Shown: positions 1 to 6,069, counted from the first letter of the stretch. The stretch: 6,069 nt of DNA from an uncultured Pseudomonadales bacterium (GCA_905478725.1 CAJQJT010000093.1:1-6069); one strand, 5' to 3'. Translations and numbers: made by a program. Notes: generated by a model from the letters alone, not told the origin.

Positions 1-8
1 ACCTGCAT
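1..8 (-). CDS. tig: Probable start of trigger factor (Tig), cut by window edge
   Basis: Only the first eight bases of this gene are inside the window: an ATG followed by CAG GT, giving Met-Gln-Val. A good ribosome binding site (GAGGA, complement of 15-19) lies six bases upstream, so this is a credible start. Trigger factor, the ribosome-associated folding chaperone and peptidyl-prolyl isomerase, typically begins Met-Gln-Val in gammaproteobacteria. A tRNA-Leu gene directly upstream of tig is an arrangement I recall from this class. The identification therefore rests on three residues plus context and is an inference. Any other gene starting with MQV is possible. Confidence 0.5.
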
Positions 9-39
9 GGATTTTCCTCACGATGATACTGATTAAATT

Positions 40-124
<85 letters not shown>

Positions 125-157
125 ATTAAAAAGAACTTTTAGTAGTAGGTAGTTTTC

Positions 158-185
158 GGGGTCTTAAATACGACTCAAAGACCCC
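158..185. repeat. Perfect 8-bp inverted repeat with 12-base spacer
   Basis: GGGGTCTT (158-165) and AAGACCCC (178-185) are exact reverse complements around an AT-rich 12-base spacer. It lies 34 bases upstream of the tRNA-Leu 5' end. There is no T-run after either arm, so a rho-independent terminator is unlikely. A protein-binding site or the remnant of a processing hairpin is possible. Function is unknown. Confidence 0.55.
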
Positions 186-393
186 TCTAAAAGCGGCGTG
201 AAGTTTGCCACAGCGATTGGCAATCAGCAACCGATAAGAGCTGATTAAGGGATAAATTTTGGCCTTATTTTTGCTGGACTGGATAAAACCTCGCCTGATT
301 GAGCCAGGTAATAATATTTTCCCTGCATTCGCCGCCATTTAGGGCTCTCCTGAACTATGCTTGATGAGAAAAAACATATTATTCAAATAACCT

Positions 394-402
394 AGGAAGG
401 AG
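394..402 (+). promoter_or_regulatory. Ribosome binding site of the lipoprotein gene
   Basis: AGGAAGGAG ends seven bases before the ATG at 410. It is a near-ideal Shine-Dalgarno element, which fixes the start of a gene too small to trust on length alone and predicts strong translation. Confidence 0.85.
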
Positions 403-409
403 TACAGAT

Positions 410-679
410 ATGAAGAAGCACCATGTTTTGCTAATTGCCACACTGGCTGCCTTGGGCCTGAGCGCATGTGATAGTGGAAATTCACCTGAAGAAGGGTCTG
501 TTCCAGCAGTAGAGGAATCAAACATGCCGACTACTATTGAGAATGCCACCGACGATGCGATTAATATCATCGAAGATACAGTAGATGAAGCCTCTGACAG
601 CGTTGATCAAATGATGGAAGATATGAGTGACGATGCTGAGAAAGACCTCTCTGATGCTATGAAGAAGATGGATCAGTAA
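410..679 (+). CDS. Small, highly acidic lipoprotein (89 aa), function unknown
   Basis: I do not recognise a named family. The N-terminus is a clear lipoprotein signal: MKKHH, a hydrophobic stretch, and the lipobox LSAC with the acylated cysteine at residue 20. The residue after it is Asp21. In E. coli an Asp at +2 is the Lol-avoidance signal that keeps a lipoprotein in the inner membrane; whether that rule holds in this organism is not known. The mature 70 residues carry about 22 acidic and only 3 basic side chains. Residues 21-42 look like a flexible linker. Residues 43-87 show hydrophobic residues (I43, A46, A50, I54, V58, A61, V65, M68/69, M72, A76, L80, A83, M87) at 3-4 residue spacing, the pattern of one long amphipathic helix or coiled coil. 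The start is set by a strong ribosome binding site at 394-402. The gene stands alone and ends at a symmetric terminator (731-770). A periplasmic tether, a cation-binding protein or a small envelope-stress protein are possibilities only. Confidence 0.87.
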   Translation: MKKHHVLLIATLAALGLSACDSGNSPEEGSVPAVEESNMPTTIENATDDAINIIEDTVDEASDSVDQMMEDMSDDAEKDLSDAMKKMDQ

Positions 680-730
680 TCAACCTGCACCAGAGCGCCA
701 ATCACTAGCAACGTAAAAACACTAGCAGTT

Positions 731-770
731 AAAACAAAAAACCCCGGTTCTCACCGGGGTTTTTTGTTTT
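731..770. terminator. Symmetric bidirectional rho-independent terminator
   Basis: AAAACAAAAAACCCCGG (731-747) and its exact reverse complement (754-770) surround the 6-base loop TTCTCA. The CCCCGG/CCGGGG core is followed by a T-run when read on either strand. It therefore serves both the lipoprotein gene (stop 51 bases upstream) and the convergent VPLPA-CTERM gene (stop about 63 bases away on the other side). Confidence 0.95.
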
Positions 771-833
771 GCTATTGCATCAAGCTATGCACTACCTAGC
801 TGCCTTAGCATGCAGCTAGTAGAGTACTTAACC

Positions 834-1499
834 TTAGGCTGCGATTTTGCGACGACGCAATCCTGCAAGGCCCAATAAAGCCGAGCCAAACAGCCAGGCC
901 GCTGCAGGAAGAGGTACTTCGTTGATGCCAGCAACATAGAGGTTAGCTGTAGTTCTACCTTTCTGACCAAAGTCACCCTGACCAAAAATCTTTAAGGTCA
1001 TTAAACCAGCATGCTGAACACCCAGAGTAATTTTTCCGGCAGCTACAGTCAGCAAATCCCAACCACCAACATCAGTCCAGAACAGCACATTCTCTCCATT
1101 GGCAGATATATGAGCACCGTTGATACCAACCTCGATCTGCTTTTTGGTACCAAATACAAACTCAAGCATCTCACCTAACTGCAAGTTATCGTCCGAAGCT
1201 CCCGTATTTGGACCAGTAATCGTCTTACACTTGTTGTCAGTACCTGTAGTGCCAGAAAGAATTGGGCCATCACAAACACCCAAGCCAGCCAGATATCCCG
1301 AATCCAAATAGGCATAGCTTTCATTGCCATCGGTATAGCCCTTAACATTAAGATCACCAAAGCTTAACGGCTGACCTCCACGCTCATTTTCATCGCCATC
1401 AAAATCATAATCGTAGGTTGCTGCCATTGACAAACCAGCCGTAGACAGTAGTAAGACGCCTGCACATGATTGCAGTAATTTAATAAAACTCTTATTCAT
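834..1499 (-). CDS. VPLPA-CTERM (PEP-CTERM-type) sorting-domain secreted protein
   Basis: A 221-residue exported protein. Residues 1-26 form a Sec signal peptide (basic start, hydrophobic core, probable cleavage after SMA). Residues 195-218 are a textbook VPLPA-type C-terminal sorting signal: the VPLPAAAWLFGS motif, a hydrophobic transmembrane stretch and an arginine-rich tail (LRRRK). In known PEP-CTERM systems this tripartite end is recognised and cut by an exosortase (EpsH/XrtA family), and the substrates go to the envelope or extracellular matrix, usually alongside EPS biosynthesis. The middle carries a Tyr/Asp/Gly-rich region and the segment GLGVC...CKT...SDDN...GE, a pattern I recall from other VPLPA-CTERM proteins. 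C76 and C91 could form a disulfide in the periplasm. Molecular function is unknown. No exosortase gene is in the window. The start is supported by GGAG eight bases upstream. The gene is monocistronic, with about 300 bases of upstream DNA and a shared downstream terminator. Confidence 0.9.
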   Translation of the reverse strand: MNKSFIKLLQSCAGVLLLSTAGLSMAATYDYDFDGDENERGGQPLSFGDLNVKGYTDGNESYAYLDSGYLAGLGVCDGPILSGTTGTDNKCKTITGPNTGASDDNLQLGEMLEFVFGTKKQIEVGINGAHISANGENVLFWTDVGGWDLLTVAAGKITLGVQHAGLMTLKIFGQGDFGQKGRTTANLYVAGINEVPLPAAAWLFGSALLGLAGLRRRKIAA

Positions 1500-1505
1500 C
1501 GCTAA

Positions 1506-1525
1506 AACTCCTAATAACTCCTAAT
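1506..1525 (-). repeat. Tandem duplication carrying two Shine-Dalgarno copies
   Basis: The 10-base unit AACTCCTAAT (plus strand) occurs twice in direct succession. Read on the minus strand, each unit contains TAGGAG. The proximal copy sits about eight bases from the VPLPA-CTERM start codon and is the functional ribosome binding site. The distal copy lies ten bases further upstream and could act as a standby site or be a slippage product. Confidence 0.7.
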
Positions 1526-1630
1526 AAAACCTCGCATAAATGCCCAATATCCAGAACGATCAATTCATGGGTAAATGCGACCAAATCCACATTTTGAAAC
1601 TTAATTTAAAACCACTTAACAGGCTAAGTA

Positions 1631-1659
1631 AACGTAGTTCTCATTTTTTGGAATGTCAA
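1631..1659 (-). promoter_or_regulatory. Candidate sigma-70 promoter of the VPLPA-CTERM gene
   Basis: On the minus strand a consensus TTGACA (complement of 1654-1659) is separated by exactly 17 bases from TACGTT (complement of 1631-1636), a weak -10 that keeps the important T, A and final T. Transcription would start near 1624, giving a leader of about 125 bases. The -35 is also one arm of the inverted repeat at 1654-1681, so a protein bound there would block this promoter. Confidence 0.35.
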
Positions 1660-1681
1660 AAAATAAAGCTATCTTTTGACA
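1654..1681. repeat. Inverted repeat TGTCAAAA-N12-TTTTGACA
   Basis: TGTCAAAA (1654-1661) and TTTTGACA (1674-1681) are exact reverse complements. The arm centres are 20 bases apart, about two helical turns, which suits a dimeric regulator binding one face of DNA. It overlaps the candidate -35 of the VPLPA-CTERM gene. Confidence 0.55.
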
Positions 1682-1729
1682 AGGTTTTTGTTTAACAGAA
1701 TTCACTACCGAATAGATCGCCGAGATAGC

Positions 1730-1746
1730 CTGTCAAATTTTGACAG
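1730..1746. promoter_or_regulatory. 17-bp palindrome, candidate operator
   Basis: CTGTCAAA (1730-1737), one central base, then TTTGACAG (1739-1746): an exact palindrome of a size typical for dimeric bacterial repressors. It uses the same TGTCAA/TTGACA hexamers as the tetR-fadH operator, but in the opposite order around the centre. Whether the same protein binds is uncertain. Confidence 0.5.
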
Positions 1747-1805
1747 CTCAAAATATTTATAGGCTTTAAAAACAATTTATTAGAGGAATAACATAAAGCG
1801 GAGGG

Positions 1806-2426
1806 TTAGGTTGACTGATTAACGAACATAGTGATTGCACAATGAGTTACTTCTTCAATTTGAGCCGTATCTGTATAGATACCGTCAATATATAATTTGG
1901 CGATGCCATGCAAGGCGCCCCAAATGACCTGAGCGCTACGTAAGGCGTTATCCCCAGAGATGACGCCGCAGCTCTGCCAGCAGCGGATCATGTCGACCTG
2001 ATGCTGAAAGCAGGGATAGGCGACATCACGCAGTTCCTCGGTGCTGTTCTGCTGCTTCCAGATACTGCGCCCGAACATCAACTCATACTCTTCTGGATTA
2101 TCCACGGCAAACTGCACATAGCCATTCACATAGTCGTGAAACTTTTCCAGCATGGTCTTAGCCATATCATCAAACCCCGCCGCAGCAGTCTGATGCCGGC
2201 GGCGAAAACCTTCGGCGGCAATGGCGCAGAGCAAATCATTCTTATCCGAGAAGTGATGGTAGGGGGCGGTGCGGGAAACCCCCGCCCTTTCGGCCAGTCG
2301 GCGCAGGGATAGATTCTCTATTCCAGCTTCGGCTATGAGCTGTTTTGCCGAGCGCAGCAGGGCCTGTCGCAGATCACCGTGGTGATAGCTTGGGCGGACA
2401 ATTTTTTGTGATGTGCTTGGACTCAT
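1806..2426 (-). CDS. TetR-family transcriptional regulator, WHG-domain type
   Basis: A 206-residue one-component DNA-binding regulator. The N-terminus has the YHHGDLR motif (residues 14-20) that marks a well-populated TetR subgroup, followed by the helix-turn-helix LSLRRLAERAGVSRTAPYHHF (39-59), the family's best-conserved region. The rest is an all-helical ligand-binding and dimer domain. The segment IWGALHGIAKL (168-178) fits the WHG-type C-terminal domain found in this subgroup. I chose ATG at 2426 (MSPSTSQK) over the longer TTG frame starting at 2462. The TTG extension would lie inside the promoter and operator, and 206 aa is normal for the family. No Shine-Dalgarno is visible before 2426, and the predicted transcription start falls at or next to that ATG, so the mRNA may be leaderless. 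It is divergent from fadH and shares an operator with it, which makes fadH the most likely target, with a fatty-acid-derived ligand as an inference. Confidence 0.93.
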   Translation of the reverse strand: MSPSTSQKIVRPSYHHGDLRQALLRSAKQLIAEAGIENLSLRRLAERAGVSRTAPYHHFSDKNDLLCAIAAEGFRRRHQTAAAGFDDMAKTMLEKFHDYVNGYVQFAVDNPEEYELMFGRSIWKQQNSTEELRDVAYPCFQHQVDMIRCWQSCGVISGDNALRSAQVIWGALHGIAKLYIDGIYTDTAQIEEVTHCAITMFVNQST

Positions 2427-2433
2427 GAGGGCC

Positions 2434-2462
2434 AATGTAGCAATACATCTTGACAGTGTCAA
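2434..2462 (-). promoter_or_regulatory. Sigma-70 promoter of the tetR gene
   Basis: On the minus strand TTGACA (complement of 2457-2462) lies exactly 17 bases from TACATT (complement of 2434-2439). The -35 is a perfect consensus and the -10 matches four of six positions. Transcription would begin about seven or eight bases on, at 2426-2427, coinciding with the tetR ATG. Confidence 0.65.
2450..2462. promoter_or_regulatory. Palindromic operator shared by tetR and fadH promoters
   Basis: TTGACA-G-TGTCAA is a perfect 13-bp palindrome with one central base. Each arm is at once half of the operator and the -35 box of one of the divergent promoters. A TetR dimer bound here would cover both -35 boxes, giving autorepression and repression of fadH together. 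Binding by the adjacent TetR protein is an inference from position. Confidence 0.6.
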
Positions 2463-2478
2463 AATGCATCATTAATCT
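2450..2478 (+). promoter_or_regulatory. Candidate sigma-70 promoter of fadH
   Basis: TTGACA (2450-2455), a 17-base spacer and TAATCT (2473-2478). The -35 and the spacing are consensus, but the -10 keeps only three of six positions (T1, A2, T6). Transcription would start near 2485, giving a leader of about 130 bases. It overlaps the tetR promoter: each spacer contains the other's -35, so polymerase could occupy only one at a time. Confidence 0.5.
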
Positions 2479-2535
2479 CTTTGCACAGATCAACCAAAGC
2501 GTAGCCATTTTCGTATACCGACTATTGCTTTAACA

Positions 2536-4640
<2,105 letters not shown>

Positions 4641-4671
4641 TAAAAACCCAGCAATAATCCTTGCAACATAG

Positions 4672-4729
4672 GGGCAGGCAACGGATCATGCGCGCACAAT
4701 AAAGGCGCGCACCGTTGCAGGCCCTTTTT
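4672..4729 (+). terminator. Composite rho-independent terminator after fadH
   Basis: A long hairpin with GGGC (4672-4675)/GCCC (4721-4724), a symmetric AG/AG internal loop, GCAACGG (4678-4684)/CCGTTGC (4712-4718), a one-sided ATCA bulge, TGCGCGC (4689-4695)/GCGCGCA (4705-4711) and a 9-base loop. Five T residues (4725-4729) follow directly. It separates fadH from the flavin reductase gene transcriptionally. Confidence 0.9.
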
Positions 4730-4741
4730 ATGCAATACCTG

Positions 4742-4797
4742 GTTATGAAAAGCTCGTTATGAAAAGCTCGTTATAAAAAGCTCGTTATAAAAGTTTG
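4742..4797 (+). repeat. 14-bp tandem repeat, four units
   Basis: GTTATGAAAAGCTC occurs twice exactly (4742-4755 and 4756-4769), then as GTTATAAAAAGCTC (4770-4783), then as a diverged GTTATAAAAGTTTG (4784-4797). The last two units create TATAAA, close to a -10 box, just upstream of the flavin reductase gene. I see no -35 at the right distance, so a promoter here is only possible. Copy number is likely to vary by slippage. Confidence 0.9.
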
Positions 4798-4839
4798 CCT
4801 CTTAGGCAGATCTCACTGAATTACTCAAATAGAAGAATT

Positions 4840-5322
4840 ATGTCTGATAAAAAGCAGCAAACCCTAGACTTTCGCAATGCACTGGGCAGCTTCGCCACTG
4901 GCATCACTGTTATTACCGCACTGGGTAAAGACGGACAAAAGGTCGGTATGACCGCCAACAGCTTTAACTCGGTCTCTCTGGACCCAGCACTAGTGCTCTG
5001 GAGTGTCGCTCGCGATGCCAACTGTTTTGATGACTTTATCGGCGCAGAGTCTTTTGCCATTCACGTGCTCGCGGCAGACCAAGAAGCAATGTCTAATCGC
5101 TTCGCTAAAAGCGGTGCTGATAAATTTGCTGATTTAGAATGTACTGACGGCTTAGCGGGCGTGCCCATCCTGCCTCACTACAGCGCTTGTTTTGAATGTC
5201 AGATTGAGAACCAATATGAAGGCGGCGACCATATTATTTTAGTCGGCCGAGTGATTGAGTTTAGAGACAATGGTCTAGAGCCACTGATTTTTAATCGCGG
5301 TAAATACGCAGCTCTTAATTAG
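4840..5322 (+). CDS. Flavin reductase domain protein (reductase component, HpaC/PheA2-like)
   Basis: A 160-residue protein of the FMN-binding split-barrel flavin reductase family. Such proteins use NAD(P)H to reduce free FMN or FAD, which then diffuses to a partner monooxygenase (4-hydroxyphenylacetate, phenol, styrene or chelate-degrading systems). Family marks in order are FRNALGSFATGITVITA (11-27), GMTANSFNSVSLDPALVLWS (36-55, flavin-binding region), SFAIHVLAADQ (71-81), and GDH (129-131) in GGDHIILVGRV, the conserved histidine motif near the NADH site. It ends with PLIFNRGKYAAL, as usual. I chose ATG at 4840 (MSDKKQQT) over the TTG frame beginning at 4795. The longer form would run out of the tandem repeat and adds 15 residues unlike the family, while a weak AGAAG precedes 4840. 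No oxygenase partner is in the window, so the substrate is unknown. It is flanked by repeat tracts on both sides and converges on the hydrolase gene. Confidence 0.9.
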   Translation: MSDKKQQTLDFRNALGSFATGITVITALGKDGQKVGMTANSFNSVSLDPALVLWSVARDANCFDDFIGAESFAIHVLAADQEAMSNRFAKSGADKFADLECTDGLAGVPILPHYSACFECQIENQYEGGDHIILVGRVIEFRDNGLEPLIFNRGKYAALN

Positions 5323-5329
5323 ACGCTTT

Positions 5330-5411
5330 TAAATAGGTGCTCTTAAATACAGGTAAATACAGGTAAATACAGGTAAATACAGGCTTGTAAATACACTCTC
5401 TTAAATACACG
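5330..5411 (+). repeat. TAAATAC tandem repeat tract, 10-bp core with 14-bp edges
   Basis: TAAATACAGG is repeated four times exactly (5344-5353, 5354-5363, 5364-5373, 5374-5383). Related TAAATA units lie at 5330, 5388 and 5402, each 14 bases from its neighbour. A further copy, GGTAAATACGCAG, lies inside the 3' end of the flavin reductase gene (5299-5311), so the tract may have grown from the gene's own end. It fills nearly the whole 104-base gap between the two convergent genes, where I see no standard T-tract terminator. Confidence 0.9.
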
Positions 5412-5426
5412 CTTTTCGCTCTCGGG

Positions 5427-6056
5427 TTAACCCTTGACAGCGCAGAGTGCTGTCAATTGACTCAGTACCTGGGCAACGGGTAACACATCAGCATATTTAG
5501 CATTCAGATCAAATAGATTGGCGCGGTGGGCCTCAGGATTCCGATCTCCCACAGCCTCTTCCGCAATCACTACCTGATAATCATTCTGTAAAGCATCCAC
5601 CGCCGAGGCACGCACACAGCCACTGGTGGTCAACCCCGTCACAACCAACGAGTCCACACCCAGAGCAGAGAGCTGCCGGTTAAGATCCGTACCAAAAAAA
5701 GCACTGGCCCACTGTTTCTCTATGACCGGCTCATCGTCCAAGGGCTCTAATGCCGGATCAATTTTTACCCAGTGACTATCCGGCTGCAGCACATCTAGCG
5801 CTGGTACTTTCTGACGAAACACCTTGGCCTGATGCTCATTGTGGTAGACCACGGTGGTAAAAAATACTGGTAGACCCAGAGTTCTAAAAGCTGTGAGCAA
5901 CTGCACATTAGCCGCAACCACCTCAGGACAATCAGATCCCAGAGCACAGGTCGGATCAGTAAAACCATTGATCATATCCACTAATAGCAAAGCCGGGCTA
6001 GCGGTTAGGCCGAGAGTATTTTGCTGCAGATCATTCGAGGTCATAGCCATTCTCAT
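5427..6056 (-). CDS. Cysteine hydrolase, isochorismatase superfamily (N-carbamoylsarcosine/maleamate amidase-like)
   Basis: A 209-residue protein with the isochorismatase-type Rossmann-like fold and a complete Asp-Lys-Cys catalytic triad: Asp27 in ALLLVDMINGF, Lys114 in VIEKQWASAFFGT, and the nucleophile Cys147 in VTGLTTSGCVRASAVDAL. The TTSGCVRA-DA form of the cysteine motif is the one I associate with N-carbamoylsarcosine amidohydrolase and maleamate amidohydrolase, rather than true isochorismatase, nicotinamidase or RutB. C-N hydrolysis of a small amide or carbamoyl compound is therefore the likely chemistry; the substrate is inferred and not fixed. Three in-frame ATGs compete at 6056, 6050 and 6044. 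The last has the best-placed purine-rich element (TGAGA six bases upstream) and would give 205 aa. The longest frame is reported because the upstream region is cut off. It converges on the flavin reductase gene, so the two are not an operon. Confidence 0.9.
   Translation of the reverse strand: MRMAMTSNDLQQNTLGLTASPALLLVDMINGFTDPTCALGSDCPEVVAANVQLLTAFRTLGLPVFFTTVVYHNEHQAKVFRQKVPALDVLQPDSHWVKIDPALEPLDDEPVIEKQWASAFFGTDLNRQLSALGVDSLVVTGLTTSGCVRASAVDALQNDYQVVIAEEAVGDRNPEAHRANLFDLNAKYADVLPVAQVLSQLTALCAVKG
5434..5456. repeat. 8-bp inverted repeat at the 3' end of the hydrolase gene
   Basis: TTGACAGC (5434-5441) and GCTGTCAA (5449-5456) pair exactly around a 7-base loop. They lie within the last codons of the hydrolase gene. 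The adjoining GTCAATTGAC (5452-5461) and GGGTTAACCC (5424-5433) are also perfect palindromes. No T-run follows on either strand, so it is at most a weak terminator. It may stabilise the mRNA 3' end. Confidence 0.45.
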
Positions 6057-6069
6057 CAGTATTTTTGAG

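Larger units (their letters stand above)
125..409. other. Non-coding stretch between tRNA-Leu and the lipoprotein gene
   Basis: About 285 bases with no supported gene. It must contain the promoter for the tRNA (minus) and probably that for the lipoprotein gene (plus), but I could not find a convincing -35/-10 pair for either. It holds one perfect inverted repeat (158-185, listed separately). A 70-codon open frame on the minus strand (126-338) has no ribosome binding site that I can see and no recognisable protein character, so I treat it as chance. Confidence 0.6.
1500..1805. other. Long regulatory intergenic region upstream of the VPLPA-CTERM gene
   Basis: 306 bases without a gene, between the tetR stop and the VPLPA-CTERM start (both minus strand). 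It is AT-rich. It holds two inverted-repeat pairs of the TGTCAA/TTGACA type (1654-1681 and 1730-1746), a candidate sigma-70 promoter (1631-1659) and the duplicated ribosome binding site. No terminator hairpin is visible after tetR, so read-through from tetR cannot be excluded. A sigma-54 -24/-12 element, known for some PEP-CTERM genes, was looked for on the minus strand and not found with correct spacing. Confidence 0.6.

Noticed and set aside
126..338. 70-codon open frame on the minus strand upstream of the tRNA gene
   Set aside because: No Shine-Dalgarno, no recognisable motif or composition, and it runs up to the tRNA 5' end through the region expected to hold the tRNA promoter. It is treated as chance.
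1500..1800. Sigma-54 (-24/-12) promoter for the VPLPA-CTERM gene
   Set aside because: PEP-CTERM genes can be RpoN-dependent, but no GG and GC pair with the required 12-base offset and TGGCAC/TTGCA context was found on the minus strand.
2001..2312. 103-codon plus-strand frame opposite the TetR gene
   Set aside because: It lies wholly within the well-supported TetR coding region and has no family features. It is a shadow frame.
2427..2462. Longer TetR reading frame starting at TTG (2462)
   Set aside because: The extra 12 codons coincide with the -35, operator and -10 elements. The ATG at 2426 gives the usual family length.
4795..4839. Longer flavin reductase frame starting at TTG (4795)
   Set aside because: It begins inside the last tandem-repeat unit, has no ribosome binding site, and adds residues not found in the family. 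ATG at 4840 is better.
5344..5383. Short regular repeats as a CRISPR array
   Set aside because: The 10-bp units are contiguous without unique spacers and no cas gene is present. It is a simple tandem repeat.
4840..6056. Flavin reductase plus isochorismatase-fold protein as RutF/RutB of pyrimidine degradation
   Set aside because: The genes are convergent, no rutA-type oxygenase is present, and the TTSGCVRA motif fits carbamoylsarcosine/maleamate amidases better than RutB.

Overview
The window reads as chromosomal DNA of a marine-type gammaproteobacterium with moderate GC. Three things suggest this. There is a tRNA-Leu(UAG) lying just ahead of what looks like the first codons (Met-Gln-Val) of trigger factor. 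There is a FadH that follows the E. coli protein closely, as recalled from memory, over its whole length. There is also a VPLPA-type PEP-CTERM protein, a class typical of exosortase-carrying, EPS-producing aquatic Proteobacteria. Genus cannot be decided from the sequence alone. I see no insertion sequence, phage gene, CRISPR array or other sign of recent transfer.

Layout. Positions 1-124 (minus) hold the tig start and the tRNA-Leu gene. Positions 125-409 are non-coding and contain one perfect inverted repeat. A small, very acidic lipoprotein gene (410-679, plus) converges on a VPLPA-CTERM secreted-protein gene (834-1499, minus), and the two share a symmetric terminator (731-770). Positions 1500-1805 are regulatory DNA with four TGTCAA/TTGACA half-sites. 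A TetR-family regulator (1806-2426, minus) is divergent from fadH (2616-4640, plus). Between them a single 13-bp palindrome supplies a consensus TTGACA -35 box to each of two overlapping divergent promoters. fadH ends in a strong composite terminator (4672-4729). A flavin reductase gene (4840-5322, plus) is bracketed by two short tandem-repeat tracts (4742-4797 and 5330-5411). It converges on a cysteine-hydrolase (isochorismatase-fold) gene (5427-6056, minus) whose upstream region lies beyond the window.

How it fits together. FadH (2,4-dienoyl-CoA reductase) lets beta-oxidation process polyunsaturated fatty acids, and the neighbouring TetR protein is the obvious candidate to control it and itself through the shared operator. 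The flavin reductase and the cysteine hydrolase are both auxiliary catabolic enzymes, but their partner enzymes are not in the window, so their substrates remain unknown. The VPLPA-CTERM protein needs an exosortase encoded elsewhere.

I did not find a clearly new multi-gene system. The most interesting signals are regulatory and structural: the shared operator with back-to-back promoters and a probably leaderless tetR transcript, the half-site cluster ahead of the VPLPA-CTERM gene, and the two repeat tracts flanking the flavin reductase gene.
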